Assembly (NCBI RefSeq): GCF_003049705.1
Contig: NZ_PIRF01000007.1
Span: forward strand, 54,446-118,445
Direction: 5' to 3'
Length of the DNA stretch: 64,000 nucleotides
Source: Campylobacter concisus
GTDB taxonomy: Bacteria > Campylobacterota > Campylobacteria > Campylobacterales > Campylobacteraceae
This document shows, piece by piece, positions 39,027 to 48,554 of this stretch (positions are counted from its first letter, which is position 1; every line of letters begins with the position of its first letter). Below the pieces are notes generated by a model, which made no database searches, was not told where the DNA came from, and saw only the letters and a program-made list of their open reading frames with translations. The position numbers were made by a program, and so were the translations under genes.

Positions 39027-39538
39027 ATATTAGGCTTTACTCTGTCAGATTTATGGAGTAAATTTTAAAAGAAACGTAGATGAACTAGCAAAATTTAGCG
39101 TACATCGCAAATTTAAAGATAGAATACCTGCCTTGGGGTAGATTAACGACGGCTTACGGCAGAGTAAGCGAGTTTCCAGAAATTTTTAAACAACTTTAGG
39201 CAGCAATCGGCAAGAAAAATTTGACGCAAAGTTTGGCTACCAGCAAGTCAAACAGCGGACAAAATATGGCAAATCAGCAAATAACAATGAAGTAAAATTT
39301 AGCGTCAAAGCCTTTTAAACGCCTTTGATAAAATTTTTAGCAAAACCAATAGCCAAATACGTTTTACCAAGTTATATCCGCGCAATAAAGATTGCGAATT
39401 TCTCACAAAAGCCATCTAAAACACGCTTACCATGAATAAGCCAAAACTAGCACGAAATTTTAAGCTAAGCTAAAAAATTTTTCTTATTTATTCTAATTTT
39501 ATATTTTTTTAAATATACTCGCTCTCTAAACTACACCA
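39027..39538 (+). pseudogene. coding relic of unknown family
   Basis: No open gene exists in this 512-base gap, but protein-like stretches appear in shifting frames. Around 39110-39190 one reads a block with PWGRLTTAYGRVSEFPEIF, then a stop. A lysine-rich block follows, and near 39350 KYVLPSYIRAIKIANFS is readable. The W/Y/P pattern of the first block looks like a real domain edge rather than chance, but I cannot name the family. The 3' part must also hold the promoter of the symporter gene. Confidence 0.45.
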
Positions 39539-40972
39539 ATGAAAGTCAAGAAAATGCCTACAAATTTTGCTGAAATTTTAAATAATTGTGTTGAGAGTAT
39601 AAATTCATTTCTTTGGGGTCCATACTTCCTTATTACCCTACTTTGCGGCACTGGACTATTTTTTACTATTAGGCTTGGGTTTGTTCAAATTTTTAAGTTT
39701 AAAATGGGACTAAGAGAGCTTTTTGGGAATTTCTCACTTCATGGCGAAGCTGCTGGCAAGGCTGGTATGAGCCAGTTTCAAGCAGTTGCAACCGCAATCG
39801 CCGCACAAGTTGGCACTGGCAATCTAGTAGGTGCGACGACAGCTCTTATCATGGGCGGTCCTGGAGCCATATTTTGGATGTGGTGCGCGGCCTTTTTGGG
39901 CATGGCTACAAATTTTGCTGAAATTTGCCTCGCTCAAATTTATCGCACTAAAGATGACAGCGGCCACACAATAGGCGGTCCTGCATTTTATATAAGCCGC
40001 GGTTTAAAGGGAAAATGGGCGAAATTTTTAGCTGGATTTTTCGCTATCGCTATCATCATCGCACTTGGCTTTATCGGCAACATGGTTCAAGCAAACTCCA
40101 TATCTGACGGCTTTAACGGCGCTTTTGGTATACCGCAGTGGCTAACTGGAGCCTTTTTGGCGATAGTTTGTGCAATCATCTTCATAGGTGGCGTAAAAGC
40201 GATCGCAAGAGTAGCTGAAAAGATCGTGCCTATCATGGCTCTACTTTACGTAGGAGTGGGGTTAGCTATTATATTTTTAAATTTCCAGCAAATCCCAGAA
40301 GCGGTCTCGCTTATTTTTAGAGCCGCATTTGATCCTTCAGCAGCTTGGGGTGGAGCGACTGGAGCCAGCATAGCAGCTGCCATGAGATACGGCATCGCAA
40401 GGGGTCTTTTTAGTAACGAGGCTGGCATGGGCTCAACTCCGCACGCACACGCTGCTGCAAACGTCAAACACCCGGTCGATCAAGCCGTACTTGGTATAAT
40501 GAGCGTTTTTGTAGATACATTTATCGTCCTAAATATCACCGTTTTTGTAGTGCTTACTGCAAATGTCGTCAGCTTTGAAAACGGCAAGGCGGTCTTTACT
40601 GGCATCACCTTGGTACAAGAAGCCTTCTCTTCACACATCTTTGGTAAAGCAGGCGGATATGGCTTTGTGGCGATTTGCCTATTTTTCTTTGCGTTTACGA
40701 CGATACTTGGATGGTACTACTTTGCTGAGATCAACGTACGCTACCTTTTAGGGGCAAAAGCGGTCAGAGCTTTTCAAATTTTAGTAGTCGTTTTTGTCTT
40801 CCTAGGGAGCTTGCAAAAGGTGGATTTTGTCTGGAGTTTGGCAGATATGTTCAATGGCTTAATGGTTGTACCGAATTTAATCGCGATAATTCTTCTAAGT
40901 CCGGTCGTGGCAAGACTTTTGAAAGATCATGATGCTGGCAAAGAGTATGATGTGAAAGATTATTTAAAATAA
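39539..40972 (+). CDS. alanine/glycine:cation symporter (AGCS family)
   Basis: This 477-residue inner-membrane protein has about eleven hydrophobic helices. Family blocks are QVGTGNLVGATTALIMGGPGAIFWMW, of which VGTGNLVG is the core, ATNFAEICLAQ, and GLFSNEAGMGSTPHAHAAA. It imports alanine or glycine with Na+ or H+. The start could be ATG 39539 or ATG 39554; the second has slightly better upstream purines. It ends 74 bases before a tRNA on the other strand. Confidence 0.93.
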   Translation: MKVKKMPTNFAEILNNCVESINSFLWGPYFLITLLCGTGLFFTIRLGFVQIFKFKMGLRELFGNFSLHGEAAGKAGMSQFQAVATAIAAQVGTGNLVGATTALIMGGPGAIFWMWCAAFLGMATNFAEICLAQIYRTKDDSGHTIGGPAFYISRGLKGKWAKFLAGFFAIAIIIALGFIGNMVQANSISDGFNGAFGIPQWLTGAFLAIVCAIIFIGGVKAIARVAEKIVPIMALLYVGVGLAIIFLNFQQIPEAVSLIFRAAFDPSAAWGGATGASIAAAMRYGIARGLFSNEAGMGSTPHAHAAANVKHPVDQAVLGIMSVFVDTFIVLNITVFVVLTANVVSFENGKAVFTGITLVQEAFSSHIFGKAGGYGFVAICLFFFAFTTILGWYYFAEINVRYLLGAKAVRAFQILVVVFVFLGSLQKVDFVWSLADMFNGLMVVPNLIAIILLSPVVARLLKDHDAGKEYDVKDYLK

Positions 40973-41046
40973 GTCTTTACCGCATCTTTATAAAATTTAC
41001 TAATAATTAATTTTTAAATCTCTTTTTTGGGATGTTTTGTTAGAAG

Positions 41047-41122
41047 TGGTGGCCCCGAATGGACTCGAACCATCGACCACTACCATGTCAAGGTAGTGCT
41101 CTACCAACTGAGCTACGGGACC
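41047..41122 (-). tRNA. tRNA-Val (GAC)
   Basis: On the minus strand the acceptor GGTCCCG pairs with CGGGGCC, and CCA is encoded. The D-arm has AGCTCAGTTGGTAGAGC. The anticodon loop TTGACAT presents GAC, and the T-arm GGTTCGAGTCC is standard. Confidence 0.96.
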
Positions 41123-41159
41123 AAAGATTTGGGATTATATTTTATTTTCTATTTTATTT

Positions 41160-42190
41160 AGCTTAATTCTTTAGTAATTAAATTTATTTATAAGCAGTAA
41201 ATGTAATGGATAAATTTAGAATTAGCTAACGCTTGCTTCGCAGTTATCGGTAAAGATGAAAACTATCAAAAAATATAATGGTGACGTAAAGCCAGCAAAG
41301 ATGAATTTGGCAAACCTACAACATACCACATGACAATATTGCAAAATACACTCTAAATAAGGCAAAAAATGGTATTTTAGAGGGCTGGGTACATTTCTTT
41401 GGTGATCCTGATGCGATTGATTGGTACAAGAATCTCAAAAAACCACGAGTATTTAGTATTTGATAATGGCTACACTAGCTGCCATATAAATGTAATAGAT
41501 AGCAACAACACTTCAGCACAATCTCAAAAAATGCATGCTCACTACAAAAAACTTCTTGGCAGTGATAAAGAGCTAAAATGTGTAAGCTGTCTCTATATAA
41601 TGCAGGACATAGCGCTAACTTTAGAAATTACCTTGAATGCTAAAAGCCAACATATAAAATTTATGAGAAGAGTATGCTAGAGCAAAAGATTGATGCTAAG
41701 AAAAAATATTCAAAGATGAATATAAATCTACAAAAGAAGAGGAATTTTAAAAACAAAAGGCTGATAAGAATAATACAAAAACCGGTTGGTGGACTAGCTG
41801 ACTGGTAAAGAATATCTTGCTGTTTTCAAGCAACCTTGAGCAAAATGTCATCCTAAAATAGATCGCTTTACTACTAGGATTTAGATGGTCTAGCCAAAAA
41901 GCGTCAACGAGATTATCGGCGTCTTTGAGAGCAATAATAGATATGGAAAATTAAACCTCTAACTAGTTAAATTTATAAGAAATAGTCAAAATATCTCCCT
42001 CATTATGTTTTTGCGCAGCAAAAACGCCCTAGTATTTTTAAGAGAATTAATACACTAGAGGTTCTAGATCAACACAAAAACAAGAACACATAAGATCACT
42101 CGTGAGAGATAAGAGCAAAAATTTCTACTATCTATCTAAAACATGCAAGACACTGGATATAAGATATAGCAGGACTTTAAGCCAGTTAAA
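41160..42190 (+). pseudogene. decayed coding region of unknown family
   Basis: This is a roughly 1-kb gap with no intact gene. One frame from 41362 reads ILEGWVHFFGDPDAIDWY and stops at 41466. A second frame continues with FDNGYTSCHINVID and MHAHYKKLLGSDKEL (41399-41680 is its open part). A third frame then reads KLSLYNAGHSANFRNYLEC and, after a stop, YEKSMLE. Further on KSVNEIIGVFESNNRYG is readable. The order suggests one or two related genes inactivated by several frame changes. I cannot name the family; a wall- or envelope-acting effector would be speculation. Confidence 0.5.
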
Positions 42191-42210
42191 CTTTAACAGC
42201 TCTTAATAGA

Positions 42211-43098
42211 TCAAAACACCTCTCTAATCTTATGTGTTAGCTCTAGGCTCGCTTCTATCTCAGCTCTTTTTGCCATTACACTTTCAACATTGACACCGAC
42301 ATTTATACCAAGCTTTTTAGCAAATTCATAAAGCTCTGCAAAATTTTCAAGGCAAATTTGCGATGCCGTGGCTAAAAAATTATTACTCTGAAGCATCCTT
42401 TTTTCGCTCTTTTCATCAACGTTTATGCCAAGCCACTTGATAAACTCTAACGTTTTTGGCGTGCCACAAGTCGTAAATGTCAAAATAATAGGCAAATTTA
42501 ACCCGCTTTTTGCCACGCTTTCTAGTAAATTTTTAGCCAAATTTATATCAAAAACTGCCTGCGAGATAAAAAATTTCGCCCCCATTTTGGCCTTTTGGCT
42601 CATCCTTTGCTCTTCATCGCCTTTTTTAGCATGCCTCTCAGCTATGCAAACACCGCCCACTACAAGCTCTTTAAACTCATCTCTAGCGATCTCATAAGCA
42701 CGCTCTAAGCTCATTTTAGGCTCTACCTTGCCAGAAGCAACGCCAACAAAAACATTTATATCGCTACTACTTTTGGCTAAATTTGCTCTAAATTCACTCT
42801 CATTATATTTGTTCGCGACTCTATAAAAGATGCTTGGTGTCTTTAAATTTAGATACTTTGAGTAATAAATTTCAGGGCTTAATGTATCACTAAATTCAAA
42901 GGTTCGCTCGCTTTTTATACGGCTACTTTCATCTTGGATCTCGTAAAGCACCAAGCCATCAGCCTGCACATCTGTGATCCTCTTGTCCCATTTTGCAGCG
43001 ATCTCTTTAAGCTTCGTCTCGTCAAATTCAGCCTTTGGCGGCGTTAGGCCATAAAGCACTATGCCACTTTCATTGTTTATGATCTTATCTTTTAACAT
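42211..43098 (-). CDS. metF: methylenetetrahydrofolate reductase
   Basis: This 295-residue flavin-dependent TIM-barrel enzyme supplies 5-methyl-THF for methionine synthesis. MetF-like features are LYGLTPPKAEFDETKL at the N-terminus in place of the usual EFFPPK block, AERHAKKGDEEQRM with the conserved HP-equivalent region, and AKFFISQAVFD, the Q-containing motif. It is somewhat divergent from E. coli MetF. Its place 65 bases after metE supports the role. Confidence 0.85.
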   Translation of the reverse strand: MLKDKIINNESGIVLYGLTPPKAEFDETKLKEIAAKWDKRITDVQADGLVLYEIQDESSRIKSERTFEFSDTLSPEIYYSKYLNLKTPSIFYRVANKYNESEFRANLAKSSSDINVFVGVASGKVEPKMSLERAYEIARDEFKELVVGGVCIAERHAKKGDEEQRMSQKAKMGAKFFISQAVFDINLAKNLLESVAKSGLNLPIILTFTTCGTPKTLEFIKWLGINVDEKSEKRMLQSNNFLATASQICLENFAELYEFAKKLGINVGVNVESVMAKRAEIEASLELTHKIREVF

Positions 43099-43163
43099 TT
43101 TCTAACTTTTTTTGAAATTTAAACGGAGTTTAGCGCCTAGGCTTGCTAGACGCTAAATTTGGA

Positions 43164-45437
43164 TTATAGAGCTCTTACGATCTTGACAGCTTCTACCATG
43201 TTTTTAAGGCTTGGCTCAACCTCTTCCCATTTTCTAGTTTTTAGGCCACAATCTGGGTTGATCCAGAGTTGCTCTTTTGGCAAGACTTCAAGCAGAGCTT
43301 TGATCTGAGCGACGATCTCCTCGACACTTGGCACACGTGGGCTGTGGATGTCGTAAACGCCAGGTCCGACCTCTTGTTTGTAGCCAACGGCTTTGAAAAT
43401 TTTAAGTAGCTCGTTGCCACTTCTTGCTGTCTCGATACTGATGACATCAGCATCCATAGCCTCGATGGTCTTAATAATATCGTTAAATTCAGAGTAGCAC
43501 ATATGCGTGTGGATCTGAGTTTTTGCCTCAGCCGAGCTTACTGAAAGCTTGAAGCAATCAACCGCAAATTTCTCATAAGCTGGGATATTTTCAGCTCTTA
43601 GCGGATAGCCCTCTTTAAACGCTGCCTCATCGACTTGGATCACTCTGATGCCTGCATTTTGAAGGTCTGCGATCTCGTCGTAGATACAAAGTGCGAGCTG
43701 TTTTGCTACTTCGCTTCTTGGAAGATCGTCACGCACAAAGCTCCAGTTTAGCATAGTCACAGGACCTGTTAGCATGCCCTTCATTACGTGTTTTGTGATG
43801 CTTTGAGCATATTTCATCCACTTAACAGTCATCGGCTCTGGGCGGCTTACGTCACCAAAGAGAAGTGGTGGTTTGACGCAGCGGCTGCCGTAGCTTTGTA
43901 CCCAGCCATTTTGACTAAATGCATATCCGCTGATCTGCTCACCAAAGTACTCAACCATGTCGTTTCTCTCTGGCTCGCCGTGTACTAGCACGTCTAGGCC
44001 GATGTCCTCTTGGAATTTCACGCAGTGATCGATGTATTTTTTGATGCCTGCTTCATAAGCGGCCGCATCGATCTCGCCTTTTTTGAAATTTTGGCGAAGT
44101 ACGCGAAGATCAACCGTTTGAGGGAAGCTACCTATCGTTGTTGTCGGCAAGATACCGTATTTTAGTGTTTCGCGTTGAATTTTGATGCGGTCTTCAAATT
44201 TCTCGTCACGCTCAAATTTGCTTAAATTTTTGATGCGTTTTTGGACGCTTTCAGAGTGGATGAGCTTTGAAGTAGCGCGAGTTTTAACAGCATTTTTGTT
44301 CTCTTCATAAATTTTTGTTTCGCTCTCATCAAGCTTCTCGCCGTTTGCTAGTTTTGTGATGATCTTGATCTCATCAAGCTTCTCAACCGCAAAGCTTAGC
44401 CAGCTTTTGATCTCTGGGTTTAAATTCTCTTCATATTTTAGAGTGTATGGCACGTGAAGAAGCGAGCATGAAGTGCCGATGTAAAAGTCTTTGCCGCCTA
44501 TTTTTTCTGAAATTTCACCTACAAGTTTTACCTTCTCATCGATGTTACTTTTCCAGATGTTTCTACCATCGATCACGCCAGCAAATAGCGCCAAATGGCT
44601 ATTTTTGATAGTCTCAAGTGCCTCGAAATTTCTCTTGCCGTGGATGAAGTCAAGTGCGATGCCGTAAATTTTAGTTTTAGCCACTTCGCTAACTGCCTTG
44701 ATCGCATGCTCAAAATATGTCGCAAACACGATCTTGATGTTGTTTGCAACGCCTGTTAGCTCGTTATAAACCTTAGTTATAAGTGGCAAAAGGTCGCTTT
44801 CATTTTTGTCAGTTACAAAGATTGGCTCGTCAAACTGCACTAAAATTTCATCATCAAGCTTAGAAATTTGCTCAAGTAGCTTTTTGTACTCACCTACAAG
44901 CGCGTCAAGGTGCTTAAATGGGCAGCTGCCGTCAGTCGTCTTTGAAAGGGCCAAGAATGTGATAGGGCCGATCAAATTTACCTTGCCTTTTACTCCGTTA
45001 GCCTTTGCCTCTTTGTACTCATTTAAAATTTTGTCTGCTTTTAGGCTAAATTTGCTCTCGCTGCTAAGCTCTGGCACGATGTAGTGGTAGTTTGTGTTAA
45101 ACCACTTTGTCATCTCCATCGCAACGCCATTTTTGTTGCCTCTTGAGCAAGCAAAATATTGCTCCAAGCCGCTTAAATTTGCAAATCTTGGAGGCGTAGC
45201 GCCAAAAGCGATGATGTTATCAAGCATTAGGTCGTAAAATGAAAAATCATTAACGCTAATAGCCGAAATGTCAGCGTCTTGTTGATATTTCCAGTGTCTT
45301 TGGCGAAGCGTCTTTGCAGTCTCTTGTAAATTCTCTTCACTAAAGCCCTCTTTGCCAGCCCAAAAGCCCTCTAACGCGCGCTTTAACTCTCTTTTCTCTC
45401 CAATTCTTGGAAAACCTAAAACATAACTTTTTATCAT
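43164..45437 (-). CDS. metE: cobalamin-independent methionine synthase
   Basis: This 757-residue enzyme has two barrels. It transfers the methyl group of 5-methyl-THF-Glu3 to homocysteine. Start MIKSYVLGFPRIGEKRELK; the zinc ligands are in HTHMCYSEF and NPDCGLKTR, and PTTTIGSFPQT opens the C-terminal half. The length is standard. It is preceded by a GC-rich structured leader described separately, and metF follows. Confidence 0.97.
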   Translation of the reverse strand: MIKSYVLGFPRIGEKRELKRALEGFWAGKEGFSEENLQETAKTLRQRHWKYQQDADISAISVNDFSFYDLMLDNIIAFGATPPRFANLSGLEQYFACSRGNKNGVAMEMTKWFNTNYHYIVPELSSESKFSLKADKILNEYKEAKANGVKGKVNLIGPITFLALSKTTDGSCPFKHLDALVGEYKKLLEQISKLDDEILVQFDEPIFVTDKNESDLLPLITKVYNELTGVANNIKIVFATYFEHAIKAVSEVAKTKIYGIALDFIHGKRNFEALETIKNSHLALFAGVIDGRNIWKSNIDEKVKLVGEISEKIGGKDFYIGTSCSLLHVPYTLKYEENLNPEIKSWLSFAVEKLDEIKIITKLANGEKLDESETKIYEENKNAVKTRATSKLIHSESVQKRIKNLSKFERDEKFEDRIKIQRETLKYGILPTTTIGSFPQTVDLRVLRQNFKKGEIDAAAYEAGIKKYIDHCVKFQEDIGLDVLVHGEPERNDMVEYFGEQISGYAFSQNGWVQSYGSRCVKPPLLFGDVSRPEPMTVKWMKYAQSITKHVMKGMLTGPVTMLNWSFVRDDLPRSEVAKQLALCIYDEIADLQNAGIRVIQVDEAAFKEGYPLRAENIPAYEKFAVDCFKLSVSSAEAKTQIHTHMCYSEFNDIIKTIEAMDADVISIETARSGNELLKIFKAVGYKQEVGPGVYDIHSPRVPSVEEIVAQIKALLEVLPKEQLWINPDCGLKTRKWEEVEPSLKNMVEAVKIVRAL

Positions 45438-45479
45438 TTCTATCCTTTTTAAATTTCTATTTTAAATTAAATCTGTGCA

Positions 45480-45645
45480 AAACACAGCAACCTTGAATAT
45501 TTTTATGCAGGTACAAGGGGGCTAGAATTACGAAACCGCCCCCTTATCCCTGCGACCCAAACCCCCAGCACGTTCAATGTTGTTGCGCTGCGCACAAGTC
45601 TGGGTCACCCAAAACGAGGCGGATGACACCCGCTTCTTCTTAAAC
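45480..45645 (-). promoter_or_regulatory. structured GC-rich leader of metE, riboswitch-like
   Basis: On the minus strand, 5' to 3', several strong pairings follow one another. First is GCGG-GTGTCAT-CCGC. Then a domain is closed by GACCCA and TGGGTC around an inner hairpin TTGTGCGC/GCGCAACAA. A long compound hairpin follows, closed by GCAGG/CCTGC with inner AAGGGGGC/GCCCCCTT. Close to the metE start lies CTGTG-TTTTG-CACAG. The GC content stands out sharply from the AT-rich flanks. It matches no SAM, SAH, cobalamin or T-box consensus that I can recall. It could be a regulatory leader or a dispersed intergenic repeat. Confidence 0.55.
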
Positions 45646-45939
45646 TAAAGTAAAATTTATAAAAAACCCTGCTAAAAAGATCCTTGCCAAATTTTAAACA
45701 CTGCTTAGCTTTGCTATTAAAGATGCAGTTACAATGCAACGGACCTGCTAGCAAAAATGGATTTGTTTCAATGTGAAAAAATGTAAAATCGTTTAAAAAT
45801 TTGCGTGTTTTTTGAAAATCGCTGATATGTTTTTTGCCGAGATTAATGAGCTTTACGCATGGGACAAGGCATCAGCGTTTTTCCTTTGTAGTGAATTTTT
45901 GTCGCATTATAAACGCTCTTTGCCAAATTTTTGTTTAAA

Positions 45940-45970
45940 TTTTGGGCGCTACTAAATTTCACGCCCAAAA
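45940..45970 (-). terminator. bidirectional-looking terminator after the dipeptidase gene
   Basis: TTTTGGGCG (45940-45948) pairs with CGCCCAAAA (45962-45970) just after the C69 gene. T-rich runs flank both sides. Confidence 0.7.
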
Positions 45971-45974
45971 ATTT

Positions 45975-47471
45975 TTAGTCTTTTTTGCCTTTATTTAGGG
46001 ATTTTAGCTTAGCATCCATATCAGCTGTAAGCATAGTAAAGACCTTATTTGTAAGCTGCTGAGTTAGATCTTTAGCCTCTTGCATAGTCTTTTGGCTAAA
46101 TTCATTTAAGAGTTTGTCCGCTTTTTTCTTATCTTTTTTGTAAAGCTTCATGTACTCATCTTCAAATTTAGCCTGTTTTACCGCCAACTCTTTTTCAAAT
46201 TTAGCGTAGGCCTCTTTTACCACTGGCGAATACTTCTCATAGTCAGTCATCACAAGGGTTTGAAGCTTTCTATAAACCCAGTATATTGAGGTGTCATCAG
46301 CGTCATAAGAGCCATCTGAGTAGCCTTTTATAAAGCCATCAAGCCCCTCGTAATACGGCAAATAAACGCTAAGATCAGCCATGCCAAGAGCTACGTAGGT
46401 CACACGACCGATTTCTTTTGGTAGCCAAGGGCGCACCTGCATGACGTGAGACTCGTACGTTCTAAAGACACTTATGGCGCGGTAGACGTTTTTCTTATCT
46501 TCATCTTTGCTAGCGTAGTTATCAAACGCAGTGCCGTTGTAGTGGGCTCTCATCGCAGCTTTTAGGTCTTCAACACTTAGTTTTTTCTCTGGTTTTAAAA
46601 ATACTGGGAATTTCTGACCATCGGCGAAGTCTTGTTTTAAGCTTGGGTTAAACATGCTTTGCACCCAGCAAACGCGTGGATAGTTGTAGGTCACATCCCT
46701 CTCATCGTCTCTTGTATAGGCCTTTGTGAAGTTAAATTCGCCATCTTTTGCAGGGTCATAAGTCTTATTGTCGATCGCAAATTTGATGACATCTTTTGCT
46801 CCCATGAAATTTGGATCATTCTCTTTATAAGCATGTAGTCTGCCTTGATTTGCAGTGACGAAATACTCATCTGGAGCGATCTTTGTAGCGATCCATTTGT
46901 GGCCTGTACCAGTCTCAAAATACCAAAGCTCGTTTGCGTCGATAAATACCACGCCAAAGCCCTCGCCAGCGCCCTTAGTCTCGACTATCTCACCAAGAAG
47001 CTTAACGCCCTCTTTTGCACTCTTCATACGTGGCAAAAGTACGTCCGGGATGTCATCTTCGGTGATGCCACTCTCTTCGTTATATGGGTCGATCTTTAAA
47101 AGCTCGTCTTTTGCGTAAATAGTCTCAGTGCCACTTAGCCCAACCCCTGCCTCATTGTAACCGACCGCTCCATGAAGCTTTGTGTGCGAGTTTGCGATGG
47201 TTGTGTATCTCATACCGTCTTTTGGAAGCGGATATGTAAAGTCATTTGCGCCGTCATGTGCCTTTGAGCTATGCATACCAGTTTGGTTTTTCTTTGCTGG
47301 ATGGATCAAAAAGACTTGTGCCTTTACAGCCTTACTATCTGCACTCCTGGCAACCAGCATGGAGCCGTCGTTTGAAGCTTTATCTCCTACTAAAATGGTA
47401 GTGCATGCCAAGCTACTTGTGCCTAAAATCGCACTCATAGCAACAATTGATGCAAGAATTTTGCCTTTCAT
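45975..47471 (-). CDS. secreted C69-family dipeptidase
   Basis: This 498-residue N-terminal nucleophile hydrolase has a signal peptide ending at Ala22. Processing exposes Cys23 in ACTTILVGDKASNDGS, the catalytic Cys of family C69. Other blocks are GYNEAGVGLSGTETIY and GEGFGVVFIDANELWYFETG. The last 80 residues are a lysine-rich helical extension. It probably cleaves dipeptides in the periplasm, fitting an organism that lives on amino acids and peptides. Confidence 0.92.
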   Translation of the reverse strand: MKGKILASIVAMSAILGTSSLACTTILVGDKASNDGSMLVARSADSKAVKAQVFLIHPAKKNQTGMHSSKAHDGANDFTYPLPKDGMRYTTIANSHTKLHGAVGYNEAGVGLSGTETIYAKDELLKIDPYNEESGITEDDIPDVLLPRMKSAKEGVKLLGEIVETKGAGEGFGVVFIDANELWYFETGTGHKWIATKIAPDEYFVTANQGRLHAYKENDPNFMGAKDVIKFAIDNKTYDPAKDGEFNFTKAYTRDDERDVTYNYPRVCWVQSMFNPSLKQDFADGQKFPVFLKPEKKLSVEDLKAAMRAHYNGTAFDNYASKDEDKKNVYRAISVFRTYESHVMQVRPWLPKEIGRVTYVALGMADLSVYLPYYEGLDGFIKGYSDGSYDADDTSIYWVYRKLQTLVMTDYEKYSPVVKEAYAKFEKELAVKQAKFEDEYMKLYKKDKKKADKLLNEFSQKTMQEAKDLTQQLTNKVFTMLTADMDAKLKSLNKGKKD

Positions 47472-47623
47472 TCTTTACTCCTTTAGTGAAATAAAATTTC
47501 TTCATGTGATTATATGCAATTTTTAATAATTTAATTATAAATTTTAAAATTCTTTTAAGTTTAATGTAAATTTATTGCAAATTTTGTCTAAGTGAAATTT
47601 AAATTTTCTAAAGGTATTTTCGC

Positions 47624-47629
47624 TATAAT
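47624..47629 (+). promoter_or_regulatory. -10 box of rpmI-rplT
   Basis: TATAAT in TTTTCGCTATAATCC lies 45 bases before the rpmI ATG, leaving room for a short leader. Confidence 0.6.
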
Positions 47630-47673
47630 CCAAAACTTACGCAATTGCGTATAAAAATTCAAAAAGGATTAGC

Positions 47674-47865
47674 ATGCCAAAGATGAAAACCGTTCGCGGT
47701 GCTGCTAAGCGCTTTAAAGTAGGTAAAAATAAGATAAAAAGAGGCTCTGCTTTTAGAAGCCATATCTTAACAAAAAAACCTAGTAAGCGTATGAGAGACC
47801 TTCGTGGACCACACTACGTGGATAGCACAAACGTCTCAGCCGTTCGCAAAATGCTCGGCGTATAA
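47674..47865 (+). CDS. rpmI: 50S ribosomal protein L35
   Basis: This 63-residue basic protein has the L35 sequence [15 protein letters not shown] and the central [16 protein letters not shown]. It has an AAAAAGGA site. The 100-base spacer to rplT contains two small hairpins (CCCC/GGGG and ACTCA/TGAG), which could take part in L20 feedback control. Confidence 0.98.
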   Translation: MPKMKTVRGAAKRFKVGKNKIKRGSAFRSHILTKKPSKRMRDLRGPHYVDSTNVSAVRKMLGV

Positions 47866-47965
47866 AGCAGCGTAGATTTAAGTTTTTGACAAAAAAGTCA
47901 TTCAAACTCCCCCAAATTTAGGGGCAAGACTCACTTTGTGAGCGCCAATTTGTAAAAGGATAAAT

Positions 47966-48322
47966 ATGGCAAGAGTAAAAACAGGCGTAGTTAGAAGAAG
48001 ACGCCATAAGAAAGTTTTAAAGCTAGCACGTGGCTTTTTCAGTGCTAGACATAAACACTTTAGAAAAGCTAAAGAGCAACTAGAGAGAAGTTTAGTTTAT
48101 GCATATCGCGACAGACGCCAGAAAAAACGTGATTTCAGACGTTTATGGATCGTTCGTATCAACGCAGCTTGCAGACTAAACGACATTAGCTATTCAAGAT
48201 TTATCAACGGCTTAAACAAAGCTAAGATCGAACTTGATAGAAAAATTTTAGCTGATCTAGCTATGAATGACGCGAAGGCATTTGCGGCACTTGCAAAACA
48301 AGCAAAAGATGCTTTGAAATAA
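47966..48322 (+). CDS. rplT: 50S ribosomal protein L20
   Basis: This 118-residue protein has the L20 start [19 protein letters not shown] and [14 protein letters not shown] [18 protein letters not shown]. It binds 23S rRNA and, in many bacteria, its own mRNA. A strong terminator follows the stop. Confidence 0.98.
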   Translation: MARVKTGVVRRRRHKKVLKLARGFFSARHKHFRKAKEQLERSLVYAYRDRRQKKRDFRRLWIVRINAACRLNDISYSRFINGLNKAKIELDRKILADLAMNDAKAFAALAKQAKDALK

Positions 48323-48329
48323 CACCTTT

Positions 48330-48359
48330 TCTCCGCTTCGGCGGAGATCTTCTTTTTTT
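48330..48359 (+). terminator. intrinsic terminator of rpmI-rplT
   Basis: TCTCCGC-TTCG-GCGGAGA, with a stable UUCG tetraloop, is followed by TCTTCTTTTTTT eight bases after the rplT stop. Confidence 0.93.
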
Positions 48360-48554
48360 AAATTTCTATTCAATTTTTTATTAAAATTTTTTTGAGATTT
48401 TAACTTAGTTATTTTGTATTCAAATTTTAAATTAATGTCACTATAAAATTTTACTTCATCAGCTAAGCGCAAATTTAGTAATATAAATTTGAAAAATTTG
48501 CTTACCATTGCTAGCCAAATTAGCCAAGAGCAAGTATAAAACTCACCCTAAAAG

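Noticed and set aside
41399..41680. Intact 93-codon gene
   Set aside because: Protein-like blocks before and after it continue in other frames, and it has no ribosome-binding site, so it fits a segment of a decayed gene better.
45480..45645. rRNA or tRNA fragment
   Set aside because: The stretch has high GC and strong stems but matches no 5S, tRNA cloverleaf or conserved rRNA segment that I recognise.
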